A stretch of 64,000 nt of DNA from Deltaproteobacteria bacterium (lineage in GTDB: Bacteria; Myxococcota_A; UBA796; UBA2385), in assembly GCA_018401435.1 (NCBI GenBank), contig JAGYJW010000004.1, forward strand, positions 62,001 through 126,000. The letters are read 5' to 3'. Shown in pieces: positions 33,349-44,219 of this stretch. Every line of letters starts with the position of its first letter. The stretch's first letter is position 1. Both the position numbers and the translations under genes were made by a program. The notes under the pieces are model-generated. The model was not told where the DNA came from. It did no database searches and saw only the letters and a list, made by a program, of their open reading frames with translations.

Positions 33349-34140
33349 TCAGCCCACCGGGTCCAGCGCCTCGTGCAGGAAGGCCAGGACCCGGTCCAGG
33401 GCTTCGCGGGTGGGATGCCCCGCCACATCCACCAGGTCCCGGGTGAGCACGCTGTGGGCTGTGGGGCCCAGGCCGTGGGGGTTGCCCCGCCCGCTGTCGA
33501 TCTCGATGCCTTCAAAGGCAGGGCCGAGATCCTCGCGCAGGCTTGCAAAGCGGCTGGCCGGGCAGAGCAGGTCGCCGGTGAAGCGCAGGCCCAGCACGCC
33601 GATGCCCTCGGCACCGCATCGCGCGGCCAGCTGCTGCCGCTCCGCCGGGGACAGGTGGGGGTCGGCCCGATGGGCGGCGCTAAGGCCCAGGGGCAAGGAG
33701 GGCTGGCTGAGCACCGGCGCGATCACCGGCGCGTCGAGCACCAGGGACAGGGCGAAGTTGCCCGTCAGGCACATGCCCACGGCGCCCACGCCCGGGCCCC
33801 CGCAGCGTTGGTGCAGCGCGCTGGCCAGGGCCCGCAGCGGGTCTGTGATCGGGCTGCGGCGGCCCCGGGCCAGCAGGTTGAATTCCCGGGAGATGCAGGC
33901 CCCGGCCAGGGCGGCCACGGTCCGGGGCAGCCCATAGCCTCCGCCCAAGCTGCCGAAGAGCTGCGGCATGGCCACGCAGAAGCCGTCATCGGCCAGCCGG
34001 CGGGCAAAGGCGGCCACGGCGTCGGTGATGCCGGGCACCTCGTGCAGGACGAGCACGCCGGGCCCCTCTCCGCGCCAGAAGACGGGCCAGTGGCGGCCCT
34101 GGGCCGCAAAGACCGACGCGGTGAAGCCAGGGACGCCCAC
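33349..34140 (-). CDS. Dienelactone hydrolase family protein
   Basis: This 263-residue alpha/beta hydrolase has the dienelactone hydrolase hallmarks: VLVLHEVPGITDAVAAFARR near the start, the cysteine nucleophile in VGMCLTGNFAL (Cys124), the acid within FTGDLLCPASR and the histidine in PTAHSVLTRD. DLH enzymes hydrolyse lactones or esters, in pathways such as chlorocatechol degradation, but many relatives have unknown substrates. No signal peptide, so cytoplasmic. A GTG at 34140 is the only good start and comes one base after the stop of the preceding gene fragment, so the two are co-transcribed. About 200 bases downstream carry no gene. Confidence 0.88.
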   Translation of the reverse strand: MGVPGFTASVFAAQGRHWPVFWRGEGPGVLVLHEVPGITDAVAAFARRLADDGFCVAMPQLFGSLGGGYGLPRTVAALAGACISREFNLLARGRRSPITDPLRALASALHQRCGGPGVGAVGMCLTGNFALSLVLDAPVIAPVLSQPSLPLGLSAAHRADPHLSPAERQQLAARCGAEGIGVLGLRFTGDLLCPASRFASLREDLGPAFEGIEIDSGRGNPHGLGPTAHSVLTRDLVDVAGHPTREALDRVLAFLHEALDPVG

Positions 34141-34141
34141 C

Positions 34142-34516
34142 TCAGCGCCCTTGGGGGCGGGACAAGCAGGCGGTCAGCTCGGTGGCCAGCTCGGGCAGCG
34201 GGTCGACATAGGGGCTGTGGCCCCAGGCCGGTCGCTCTTCGAAGCGGGCGTGGCGGGGCAGGTGCTGGCGAAACCAGTCCCGCTGCTGGGGGTGGAGCAG
34301 GCGATTGGCGCCGCCCCACATCACGGTCAGGGGCATGGTCAGGGACGCGAGGTCGGCGGGGGTGAGATCGACCTCGGGGCCGGCGCTGTCGAGGCGCTGG
34401 TGCACCACGGGGCGGTCCATGCGGCTGCGCAGACCCCGGGGCGGGAAGCCGGCGCGCTTCAAGGCCCGCAAGCCGGGCGCGTCGAGGAGTCGGCTGGGCA
34501 GGGTGGCGGTGGGCAT
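34142..34516 (-). pseudogene. C-terminal piece of an alpha/beta hydrolase (124 aa)
   Basis: The ATG-started frame encodes only the final part of an alpha/beta hydrolase: a cap-like stretch (LKRAGFPPRGLRSRM), the strand with the possible acid region LTVMWGGANRLLHPQQ, and the histidine loop ERPAWGHSPYVDPLPE. The N-terminal core with the nucleophile elbow is absent, and the DNA upstream belongs to the divergent response-regulator/cyclase gene. It is therefore a remnant of a larger gene or a short derived protein. It directly precedes the dienelactone hydrolase gene. The same frame stays open upstream to 35680, but that part is antisense to a real gene. Confidence 0.55.
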
Positions 34517-34621
34517 CGGCGCAGCGTAGCCGAGGCGGCCCGCGCCGACCGGGTGGATGCGACGCGCCCACCGTGCTCGCGCTGGACTATGGTCGGGATT
34601 CCAGGTGGCGAGCGTGGTGCG

Positions 34622-35674
34622 ATGACCTGCAAGGTGCTGGTGGTGGATGACGAGCCGGATGTGCCGGATCTCGTCTCGCAGTGGTTCCGGACGGAGGTCC
34701 GGGAGGGGACCTATCGCCTGAGGTTTGCGGCCAGCGGCGCCGAGGCCTTGGTGGAGCTGGAGGGAAAAGATCGGGTAGATATCCTGCTTTCGGACATTCG
34801 CATGCCGGGGATGAGCGGGCTGGAGCTGCTCGATCGCACCCGAGAGGTCGATCCAGTCTGCCGCACCGTGATGATGACCGCCTATGGCGACATGGAGAAT
34901 ATCCGCACCGCCATGAACCGGGGCGCCTTCGATTTTCTGGTCAAACCGGTCAATGTCGTCGATCTCAAGGCCACCCTCCAGAAGGCTGCCCTCGAGGTCG
35001 CCCTGATGCGCGAGGCCCTGCGCACCTCCCGCGAGAACCACATGCTGCGGGCGGTGGTGAACCCCGGCCTGGTGCGGCGGGTGCGGGACATGGAGCATAC
35101 CGACGAGGTCTTTGCCCCCGAGAACATCGAGGCCACGGTTCTCTTCGTCGATGTATGCGGTTTCACCAGCTATAGCGAGGCCCGGCCGGCCCACGAGGCC
35201 ATCGCCATGCTCAACCGCTGCTTCGACGTGGTGGTGCCCATCATCGGCAGCCACGGCGGCGAGGTGGACAAGTTCATCGGAGACGCGGTGATGGCCGTCT
35301 TTCGGGGCGATGGCCACGCGGTGCGCGCCATCGATGCCGCCATCGACATCCGCGCCGAGACCGAGCGGCTCTCTGGCCTTGCGGCGCAGCGAGAGCGCTG
35401 GTTCCCCCGGGTTTCTCTCGGACTCAACACCGGCACGATGGTGGCGGGCGCCATCGGCTCCCACGAGCTCGACCGCATGGACTACACCGTGATTGGCGAC
35501 GTCGTGAATATCGCCGCCCGCCTGCAGACCCTGGCCGAACCCGGACAGATTCTGGTCGTCGGCAGCACCTTCGCCGCGGTTGCGCGGCGCTTCTCGGCCC
35601 GGCTGCTGGGATCCCACATCGTGCGCAACAAGAAGGAGCCCCTGGTGGTCTACGACATCATGGGCCGGCGCTGA
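34622..35674 (+). CDS. Response regulator with class III adenylate cyclase output
   Basis: Residues 1-125 are a receiver domain: acidic pair VVDDEPD, phospho-acceptor Asp58 in LLSDIRMPG, Thr in MMTAYGD and Lys in FLVKPVN. Residues about 165-350 are a class III nucleotide cyclase: metal-binding ATVLFVDVCGFTSYSE, EVDKFIGDAVMAVF with the second metal Asp and the Lys typical of adenylate rather than guanylate cyclases, and VIGDVVNIAARLQ with the transition-state Asn/Arg. So phosphorylation is predicted to control cAMP synthesis in the cytoplasm. Its stop is four bases before the ATG of the huge kinase-hybrid gene, whose histidine-kinase end is the obvious phosphodonor. Confidence 0.93.
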   Translation: MTCKVLVVDDEPDVPDLVSQWFRTEVREGTYRLRFAASGAEALVELEGKDRVDILLSDIRMPGMSGLELLDRTREVDPVCRTVMMTAYGDMENIRTAMNRGAFDFLVKPVNVVDLKATLQKAALEVALMREALRTSRENHMLRAVVNPGLVRRVRDMEHTDEVFAPENIEATVLFVDVCGFTSYSEARPAHEAIAMLNRCFDVVVPIIGSHGGEVDKFIGDAVMAVFRGDGHAVRAIDAAIDIRAETERLSGLAAQRERWFPRVSLGLNTGTMVAGAIGSHELDRMDYTVIGDVVNIAARLQTLAEPGQILVVGSTFAAVARRFSARLLGSHIVRNKKEPLVVYDIMGRR

Positions 35675-35678
35675 GGGC

Positions 35679-38600
35679 ATGAAGGCAACCCCGCTGTGGC
35701 TGGGGGCAGTCCGCTACGAGGGGCCCTGCTTCCGCCTGTCCGAGGCGCGGGGTGGGCCGGGTGACCCCCCCCTGGCCGTCAAGTTGCCCCACCTGGACCC
35801 CAGCTTCGGGGAGGATCGCGAGAGCCTGCTCGACGAGCTGAGCCTCTGCCGATCCCTGCCCGAAGGCATCAGCTTGAAGCCGCGGGGGCCTGCGGGCGTG
35901 GATCTGCCCGGCGCCACGGTCTGGGAGTGGGTCGAAGGGCAGCCGCTCTCGGAGCTGCTCGGCGCCCCCATGCGGCCGGCGTCGGCGGTGCGCGCCCTGT
36001 TGTGCTTCTGCGGGCCGCTGGGCGACTTGCACGACCAGCAGATCGTTCTGGACGATTTGCGCCCGGAGGCATTGTGGCTGGACCGGGTGCGGGGCACGGC
36101 GCTCTTTCTGGACCTGAGCGCGGCCCGCTTTGCGGGGCCGGGCCGTGGCGGTGGGAAGCGCAGCCTGGAGGAGCGCCGGCTGGAGATCCTCGCGCCGGAG
36201 CAGAGCGGGCTGGTGGCCTTGTCGGTGGACCACCGGGCCGATCTCTACGCCCTGGGCGCCCTGTTCTATTGGATGCTGGCGGGGCGCCCGCCCTTTGCGG
36301 CCCCGGACCGCACCGGCCTGGTCCACGCCCAGCTGACCGCCACCCCCGAGCCCCTGGTGGCGCGCTGCCCGGGTCTGCCCCTGGCCCTCTCGGAGATCGC
36401 GGGGCGGCTGTTGGAGAAGAACCCAGGCGCCCGCTACCAGAGCGCATTGGGGCTGGCCGCCGATTTGCGGGAGTGCCTCGACCAGCTCCAGATTGACGGC
36501 GAGGTCGAGCCTTTCCCCTTGGGACAGCGCGATGCCTCCCCCGTCCTGCGCCTGCCCCGCGGCCTCTTCGGGCGGGAGGACGCCATCGCCGAGCTTCGGG
36601 CGGCGGCCCTGGACCCGGCCGTGTCGGCGGTGGCGGTGGCCGGCCCCTCGGGCATCGGCAAGAGCAGCCTGGTGGCGGCGGCCCTGGCCGGCTCCGGGGC
36701 GCGGGTGGCCACCAGCAAGCTGGACCTCGTGGCGGGACGGGCGCCGCTCTCTGCCCTGCGCGAGGCCCTGCGGCCGCTGGTGGACCGGCTGCTGGGTGGG
36801 GATCCCGCGACGCTGAACCCGTGGTTGGCCCGCCTGGGCGCCGATGATCTGCTGGCGGCCTCGCTGGTGGAGCTGCTTCCCAGCCTCTCGCCGGTGCTGG
36901 CGGCGCAGCCCCGGCGGTGGTGCTGTCCGCCATGGAGGCCCGCCGGCGCCTTCACCTAGCCGCCAGGGCGCTGCTCTCGTCGCAGGTGGACGAGAACGAG
37001 CTGTTGGCGCTATTTGTGGATGATCTTCAGTGGGCGGACGAGGCCTCCCTCGACCTGCTGGAGGGCCTGATGACCGGCGATCCGGTGCCCGGCCTGACCC
37101 TCATCCTGGCCTGGCGGGACAACGAGGTGGATGGCCACCACCCGGTCGGGCAGCTGTTGGAACGGGTGCAGCGCGCCGGTCGGCCGCCGTTGCGGGTGGC
37201 CGTGGGGCCCCTGGACGCCCAGGGTCTGGGCGGCGTGGTGGCAGCCATGCTGGGGGCCCCGCCGGACAGCCTGGTGGAGCTGTCGACGATTGTTTGCGAA
37301 AAATCTGGGGGTAACCCCTATTTTGCTCAGGAGTTCCTGCGTCGCCTGGTGGCCGACGGCGACCTTTGCTACCGCAACCGGGATGGGGGCTGGCGCTGGG
37401 ATGCCGAGCGCCTGCGGGCCAGGCAGGTCACCGCCAATGTTCGGGACCTGGTGGCCGCGCGGATCGCGGAGCTGCCGCCGGAGCAGGCCGACCTGCTGAG
37501 CGCCGCCGCCTGCATCGGCCACAGCTTCGATCTGGACGTGGTGGCGGCTGCGACGGTGTCAGCCGCGAGGCGATGGCCCGGGATCTGCGCCGCCTCATCT
37601 TGGGCGGCTTCCTGGTGGCAGACGATGGGAATGGGCCTATGCGCTTCATTCACGACGGGGTTCAAGAGGCGGCCCGCGCCCGTTTGCCGCCGGAGCGACG
37701 GCGGGCCTTGCACCGGGCCATCGGCCTGCACCTGCTGGGTCCGGACCGCGAGATCCCTGCCGACGACGCCTTGTTCACCATCACCGCCCACCTCGCGGAG
37801 CTGCAGGGCGACGCCCTCGATCCCAGCCTGCGCGCCCTGCGCCTGCGCCTGGAGCAGGCCGCGGCGGGGCGGGCGATGGCGACGGCGGCCTTTGAGCGTG
37901 CCGACCTGCACCTCGCAGCCGCCTTGTCCTTGTTGACCCCGCCAGCCGCGCCGCGGATCCCGCGCAGGCGGCGGCCATCGAGGTGGAGGCCGCCCGCTGC
38001 GCCGCCACCCTGGGCCGCAAGGCCGAGAGCGACAGCCACTTCGACGCCGCCCTGGCCGCCACCACCGATCCGGTCGCCCGGGCCCGGGTGCACCAGCTTC
38101 GCAGCCGGGTGCTCACCCAGCACGACCACAACGAGCAGGCGTTGGAGTCCTGCCTGGCGGGCCTGCGGGCCCTGGACCGGGGCATCTCGGCGCGACCGGG
38201 GCCCCTGTCGGTGCTGGCCGAGCTGGTGCCGGCCCTGCTGCGCATGGCCTGGGCGCGTCGAGGGGGCCTGGACCGCCTGCCCCCGATGACCGATCCCCGG
38301 CGCTTGGCCGAGATGGGGCTGCTGGCCGACGTGACCCTCACCGCCATGCGCCTCGCCCGCCCGCCTTTGGACGCCCTGGTCACCCTGCGCATGGTGAACC
38401 TGTGGCTGGCCCACGGCCAGACCGCAGAGGCGGCGGTGGCCTATGCCAAGTTCGGCCTGATCTCCAGCCTGCTCTTCGGCGCGCCGCGAATGGGCCACGA
38501 CATGGGGTCAGAGGCCTTCTCGATGGCCCGCAGAGACGGCGACCCCACGGTGCTGGGGCGCGTGATGGTCTTTTATGGGGGCTTCTTGCGCCACCTGCGC

Positions 38601-40874
38601 AAGCCCTTGCGAGAGACCACCACCATGCTGGAAGAGGCGGTTCGAAGCGCCATGCGAGCGGGTGATGTGCTCTATGCCAGCGTGGCCCTGGGGGGCGCGC
38701 TGTCCTATCTGCCCATGGACGGACACAGCCTGGACGAGGCCCATGGGCAGGCCCGGCAGGGCCTGGACTTCTTCCGCTACACCCGAAATTGGGCCGGGGT
38801 GAGCCGGCAGATCACGCGATTCTGCGCGGCGGTGGGTGGGGCCGAGCGCTTCCCCGAACCTCCCCCCGAGCCCGATGACGTGGAGGTGCCCGACGACGAT
38901 GGCTGGTCCGACACCTTGGGTTGGGTCTACGATGTGGCGATTGGCTGCTTTCTGGGGGATGCCGCCGCGAGCCTGGCCGCCGCAGACAAGGTGCTGGCCA
39001 ACCCCATGGTGATCCGCCTGTCGGACTCCTACAAGCAGTACTTCTGGTCGATGTACCCCCTGGCCTTGTGCGAGGCCGTGCGCACGGGTCAGCTTCCAAA
39101 GCGGCGGCTGCGGGCGGCCCGGCGGGCCCGGTGCTACCTCGACCGGGCGCGGCGACGCGCCCCCGCCAACGCCGAGCACCGCTACCAGCTGGTCCATGCC
39201 GAGCTGCTGGTCTGCGATGGCCGGCCCCTGGACGCGATGGCCGCCTATGACGCCGCCATCGCCGCCGCCGAAGCGGGCGGCTACAACCAGGACGCGGGGC
39301 TGGCCGCGGAGCGCGCCTCGCGCTTTCATGGGGCGGCCGGTCGAGGAGAGGTGGCGGAGCTGTACCGGCAGCGGGCGCTGCGGCACTTCGAGGCCTGGGG
39401 TGCTGACCGGGTGGTCGACCGGCTCTGTGCGGGTCAGCAGCCCACCCGCCCACAGCCCGCCTCCCCGGCGCGGCGTGCGCGGGGCGGCCTGGATCTGGAC
39501 GCCGTCCTCAAGGCGACCCGCGCCCTCAGCGGCGAGGTCGTGCTGGGCGAGCTGCTGACCAAGCTCTGCCTGAGTCTTGCCGAGATTGCCGGCGCAGAGC
39601 GTGTATTCGTTCTTCTCCCCTCACAGGGTGGGTTGCGGGTGGAGGCTGCCTGGGACAGCCAGCGGGGCGCGGCCACGGCGGTGCAGTCGGGTTCGGTCGG
39701 CGTCCACCCGGACCTCTGCCCGGCCATCGTCCGCTATGTGCACCGCACCCAGCAGCCGCTGCTGCTGGCTGATGCCTTGGCCGACCCCACCTGGCAGACG
39801 GACCCCGATGTGCGGCGGCGTCAGCTCCGGTCCATCCTGTGCTTGCCCCTCAGCCGCCAGGGGGCCTCCTCGGGGCTGCTCTACCTCGAGAACAATCTGT
39901 TGGCGGGTGTTTTCACCGAGGCTCGCATGGGCTTGCTGGACCTTGTGGGGGCCCAGGCGGCCATCTCCATCGAGAATGCCCGTCTCTACGAGACCTTGGA
40001 GCAGCGGGTGCAAGAGCGCACCGCCGCCTTGCGGGGCGCCATGGGCGAGCTGGAGGCCGCCCAATCCCAGGTCTTGCTGCAAGAGAAGCTGGCTTCCTTG
40101 GGCCGTTTGAGCGCCAGCGTGGCCCACGAGATCCGCAACCCGCTGCACTTCATCCAGAACTATGCCGGGCTGAATATCCAGCTGGCCGACGAGCTGCGGG
40201 TGGCGGTCGAGGCTTTGCCCGATGCCCCCGAAAGTCAGGCCTTGCGGGAGGCCGCCGAGACCCTGAGCGCCAACGCGGCCCGCATCCGGGATCACAGCCT
40301 GCGGGCCGACCAGATCGTGCACGACATGCAGTTCCACGCCGCGCGGCGGGATGGGGACGAGGCCCCAACGCCCCTCAACGACCTGGTGGCCGAATATGGC
40401 CGCCTCGCTGCGGCCGCCGAGACCGCGCTGCCGGAGGGCTGCCTGGCCTTGCACCTGGACCCGGCCCTGGCCGAGCACCGGGTGCCCGAAGCCTCCTTGG
40501 GGCGGGTGCTGGTCAACCTCGTGAAGAATGCCTGCGATGCCGTGCTGGCGCGGGCCGCCCGGGAGCCCGGCTTCCGACCGGCCATCGTGGTGTCCACCCA
40601 GGCGGTGGGCGTGGGGGCGCGGGTGCGGGTCCAGGACAACGGCGGCGGGGTTGATGAAGCGCTGCTTTCCCGGGTATTTGAGCCCTTCTTCACCACCAAG
40701 GCACCGGGCCAGGGCACGGGTCTCGGCCTCTCCTTGAGCCGGGACATCGTGGTGCGCGGCTATGGCGGAGATCTGCTGCTGGAGAACCATCCCGGCGAGG
40801 GCTGCACCCTCGTCCTGGAGCTTCCCCGCCCGTCGCAAGGGGCTTGGGAGGCCGCCGAATCAAGCCCAGGCTGA
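35679..40874 (+). CDS. Pseudokinase - AAA ATPase - helical repeat - GAF - histidine kinase hybrid (three frameshifts)
   Basis: Restoring one base at each of three sites (about 36899, 37550 and 37933) gives a single ~1732-residue protein. Residues 1-290 are kinase-like, with Lys35 but LDDLRPEA for HRDLKPxN and DLS for DFG, so the metal Asn is lost and it is probably a pseudokinase. About 310-620 is an AAA/STAND ATPase (Walker A GPSGIGKSS, Walker B LLALFVDDLQWAD). About 640-1230 is helical, TPR-like. About 1240-1400 is GAF (LILCLPLSR-like region SILCLPLSRQGASSG). The end is a histidine kinase: His in SVAHEIRNPLHF, LVNLVKNACDAV, DNGGG and GTGLGLS. Such hybrids are known in myxobacteria and cyanobacteria. 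It is the likely partner of the upstream cyclase regulator. Confidence 0.9.
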
Positions 40875-41891
40875 GGGCCGCAGCTGCAGCCCCAGGTAGG
40901 CCTTGGCCTCCAGCGCGCCCGTGGCCTGCAGCACCAGCTTGAGGTCCAGGCGCCGCTCCAGCACGCAGCGGCGGTCGGCCACCGCGACGGGGATGAGGCC
41001 GGGCCAGGCCAGCAGGGCCGCGGCGCGGTCGGGCCGGGCCAGGCCGTCGGCCACCAGCCGAGCCAGCAGCGCTGGCGCCTGCGCGTGGCCCCGGGCGCCC
41101 GAGGCCGACAGCTCCGAGAAGACCCCCAGGCGGGCGCTGGGTCCATTGTGGAGGTCGAGGTCCACTTTGAGCCGACCCCGGCGGGCATGGACCCGGCCAC
41201 CCAGCCGCTCGGGCAGGGTGGCGACCGGACCCGGCCAGCCTGCCGCGTGCAGCCAGGGGCCCAGGGCGGCCTCGGGCACTTGGAAGACGCCGCGCAAGGT
41301 GCGCTCCGGGCGTCCGGTCATGCAGCCCAGGTGCACGAGGCGCCCGCCCTCCGGCAGCAGGGCCTGGGCGGCGGAGAGCCGGTCGGCGTCGGCCTCGGCC
41401 CCGGGTCGCCCCGCGAGGCCGGCGAGGGCAGCCAACAAGGCGGGGTGGCCACCGCCCCGTTGGCCGTTGACCGGGTCCGCTGATCCGCTGACAAAGAGCT
41501 GTGGGGCTTCATTCCTGGCGTCCGTTCCCTCCGGCAGATCCCACTCCAGCCAGGCGCCTTGCAGGGCCTCGGCCAGGGGGTCGCCGCTGGTGCTGGCCTG
41601 CCGCAGGAGCTGGGCCAGGGGCTGCAGCAGGGGGCCCGAGGAAGCCAGCGCCGCTGCAAGCTCCACGAGGTCTGGGGCCGGGTGGCGCCCAACGTGGATC
41701 ATCAGGTCGGCCCGATCCAGCTCCCCCGACAGGCGCAGCTCCAGGTAGAGGGTGCCCAGGCGGTCGGGCAGCCGGGCCAGCACGGCATCCAGGCGGCCCC
41801 AGGCGGCCTCTGACAGCAGCGCCGGGCCCAGGGCCTGTGGCCGCAGGGCCGCCAGCAGGGCGCGCGGGCTCGCGGTCGGCAGCGGGTGCAA
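40860..41891 (-). CDS. Uncharacterised 343-aa protein ending in an 'EAKAYLGL' motif; intact paralogue of the damaged gene at 43199
   Basis: No signal peptide or membrane segment is visible. Notable segments are LGTLYLELRLSGELDRADLM, AWLEWDLPEG, RLVHLGCMTGRPERTLRGVF, WLHAAGWPGPV, KVDLDLHNGPSARLGVFSEL, LARLVADGLARPDRAAALL and the end LKLVLQATGALEAKAYLGLQ. I recall uncharacterised, mostly cyanobacterial, proteins that end with a similar LEAKAYL motif after a conserved basic strand, but cannot confirm by search and know no function. The gene converges on the kinase hybrid, overlapping its 3' end by 15 bases, and is divergent to the M23 peptidase gene. Codon use is like its neighbours. Confidence 0.75.
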   Translation of the reverse strand: MHPLPTASPRALLAALRPQALGPALLSEAAWGRLDAVLARLPDRLGTLYLELRLSGELDRADLMIHVGRHPAPDLVELAAALASSGPLLQPLAQLLRQASTSGDPLAEALQGAWLEWDLPEGTDARNEAPQLFVSGSADPVNGQRGGGHPALLAALAGLAGRPGAEADADRLSAAQALLPEGGRLVHLGCMTGRPERTLRGVFQVPEAALGPWLHAAGWPGPVATLPERLGGRVHARRGRLKVDLDLHNGPSARLGVFSELSASGARGHAQAPALLARLVADGLARPDRAAALLAWPGLIPVAVADRRCVLERRLDLKLVLQATGALEAKAYLGLQLRPSAWA

Positions 41892-41969
41892 AGCGACTTC
41901 TCAGAGATGAGGGGGCGGTGCAGCTTAGCTCCCCGGAATAGGCACGGGATGGGACGAGGTGCTGACCCG

Positions 41970-43192
41970 ATGCGCGCAACGCCGATCGCCATCGCCGCGA
42001 CGCTGGGCCTTGCCGGAGGGGGCGGGCTGCTGGCCGCGTCGGGCCGCCTGGATCGGCAGGGGCCCGCGCTGCGGTTGGGGGATCTGCCCGCGGGGGCGGT
42101 GGCTCGCTCGCTGGAATTCGACCTGGAGATCCACGACGCGGCGCCGGGCATCGCCGGCTGGGCGGCCTCGGTGGATGGGCTGCCGGCCGACATCCTGTTG
42201 GAGGGTGGCCGCGCGCGGCTGTCCCTGGAGGGCCTGGCCTCTGGCCCCCACCTGCTCGAGATCGCGGCCTGGGACGAGGCCCTGCGCCCCAACTGGTCCC
42301 GCCTCTCGGCCTCCTTCGACGTGGACGCCCGGCCCCCTGTGCTCACGGTCAGCGGCGCGTCCTTGTCTGCGACCCAGGGCCAGGCGCACCGCATCCTGCT
42401 GCGCAGCGACGAGGCCCTGGACGCCCCCGACGGTCAGCTGGGCGATCAGCTGCTGCGCTTCTACCCCCTGGACGCCGAGGGGCGGCTGTGGCGGGCCCTG
42501 GTGGGGGTGGCCATCGAGGCGCCGGCCGGCCTGCTGCCCCTGCGCATCGACGCGGCGGATCGGGCCGGCAACCACCGCCGCGTGGCCGGCCAGGTGGCGA
42601 TCGCTGCCGGCCGCTTCCCCCGGGCGGGCCTCATCCAGCTGCGCCCCGACCAGGTGGCGGCCCGCAAGGACGAGGTCGCCAAGGCCCGGATGCGGGCCGA
42701 GCGCGACGCGGCCTATGACTGGGAGGAGCCGGCGCAGCCTGGTCGAGGCCCATGCGCCTGCCGGTCGAAGGCGCCCGCCTGTCCTCTGCCTTCGGGCGCT
42801 ACCGCAGCTACTCCGACGGGCGGCGCAGCCACCACACCGGCACCGATCTCGCGGCCCCCACCGGCACGCCCGTTCTGGCCGCAAATGGGGGCGAGGTGCG
42901 CTTTTCCGGCGAACAGGCCATCTTCGGAAAGGTCGTGATCCTGCACCATGGCCAGGGCCTCGCCAGCTCCTACAACCACCTGTCCCGCATCGACGTGAAG
43001 CTGGGCGACCGGGTGTCGCCCGGGCAGGTCATCGGCGCGGTCGGCAGCACCGGCCAGTCCACGGGCCCCCACCTGCACTGGGGGGTCACGGTGGGCCGGG
43101 TGGCGGTGGACGCCATGCCGCTGCTCGAAGACGCGCTGGGCCTGCCCGATCCAGCAGACTGGGTGGGCCTCGCCGACGCGGGCGAGGACTGA
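41970..43192 (+). CDS. M23 (LytM-type) metallopeptidase with exported N-terminal beta region; one frameshift
   Basis: The ATG at 41970 starts a signal-peptide or signal-anchor sequence (MRATPIAIAATLGLAGGGGL). About 220 residues of beta-rich, immunoglobulin-like sequence follow (LEFDLEIHDAAPGIAGW, PLRIDAADRAGNHRR). The M23 domain is in another frame: LPVEGARLSSAFGRYRSYS, zinc ligands in SHHTGTDLAAPTGTPV, and the catalytic pair in STGPHLHWGVTV. Inserting one C in the CC at 42738-42739 gives PAQPWSRPMRLPVEG, the usual entry to LytM domains. M23 enzymes cleave peptidoglycan cross-links or activate amidases in the periplasm. All zinc ligands are present. Confidence 0.85.
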
Positions 43193-43198
43193 GCGCGG

Positions 43199-44219
43199 TC
43201 AGCGTGGCCGGCGCGGAGGGATCAGGGCTCCAGAAGGGGTCGCGGGCGAGGGCTGAGCGGCGGTGGGCCAGCTCCAGGTAGGCCTTGGCCGTCGGAGGGC
43301 CAGCGCCCAGCACCAGCTGAGCTGCAGACGCCGGTCGAGCTGGCCGCCGAGGCCCGCGGGCGCCGGGCCGCTGCCGGTCCAGGCCCCGAGCGCGCGGGCC
43401 TCATCCGGCGTGCAGAGCCCCGCAGCGGCCAAGGCATCGGCGATGGCCGCCCAGCGTCCGGCCTCGCCTGGGGCACCGCCGCCCAGGCCCAGGCGCGGAG
43501 CGGGCGGGCCCAGGGGCCAGTCCAGCTTGGCCCACTGCAGGCCCGGGGCCAGGGCGGGCAGACCAGGCGGCCGCCTCCTCGGCGTCCCCTGGCCAGCCCA
43601 GGCGGCGCAGGAATTCCGCCAGCTCCGCCGTTGAGCAGCAGGTTGAGCTTGCCGGGGCAGCCCGCGCGCCCGGGCAGAAAGGACGCGTGCAGCAGCGTGG
43701 CACCCGCGGCCTCGATGGCAGGGAGCTGCCCTGCTCCAGCAGATCCAGGCCGCGCCCCCGAAGCAGGCGGCTGGCGGCCTCACCCCGGCCCAGGCCGCCC
43801 CCGCGTCGCGGCTGCTGCGGGCCTCCAGGCCGCCCCGCACAAAGCCCGGGTCCAGGCAGAGGTGCACGCCCGGCGGGCGCTGCCCCCGGCAGCAGGTCCA
43901 GCTCCAGCAGGCTGAGGCCCACCGCCGCCCAGGGGGGCCGCCGCCGCCCAGGCGCGAAAGAAGCGGCCGGTGGGGCCCCAGGCGCCGGCCTCCGGGAAAG
44001 GGCAGGCGGCCGACCTGCCGGCGCTCGCCGGGGCGCTCGCGGAAGGCCACCAGCAGATCCACCCGGTCACCGCTGGGGCCCAGGGGCGCTCCAAGAAGAG
44101 CCCCGCAGCGGCAGGTGCAGGGCCGCCACCGCGGCCAGCACCCGGTCCATGCCCGCCGGCGGGAGCAGCGTCTCCCCCGCCCGGGCCGCCGCGAAACGGA
44201 GCAGCTCAGCCGCAGGCAT
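43199..44219 (-). pseudogene. Damaged paralogue of the 40860-41891 protein (at least five frame changes)
   Basis: The ATG at 44219 (MPAAELLRFAAARAGETLL) overlaps the S53 peptidase stop by 14 bases. No frame is open throughout, but the pieces line up in order with the intact paralogue: VDLLVAFRERPGE with the early acidic strand, GLSLLELDLLPGA with AWLEWDLPEG, ATLLHASFLPGR with RLVHLGCMTGR, FLRRLGWPGD with WLHAAGWPGP, KLDWPLGPPAPRLGLG with VDLDLHNGPSARLGV, ADALAAAGLCTPDEARALGAW with the Leu/Ala segment before WPG, and AKAYLELAHR with EAKAYLGLQ. The density of shifts, mostly in G/C runs, could mean decay or poor consensus. Only re-sequencing can separate these. Confidence 0.65.

Noticed and set aside
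34142-35680. A 512-codon minus-strand frame that includes the hydrolase fragment
   Set aside because: Only the last 124 codons look like protein; the rest is antisense to the receiver-cyclase gene.
35679-40874. Programmed ribosomal frameshifting in the kinase hybrid
   Set aside because: There are three shifts in one gene, none beside a recognisable slippery heptamer with a downstream structure, and all are repaired by adding one base. Sequence error is the simpler reading.
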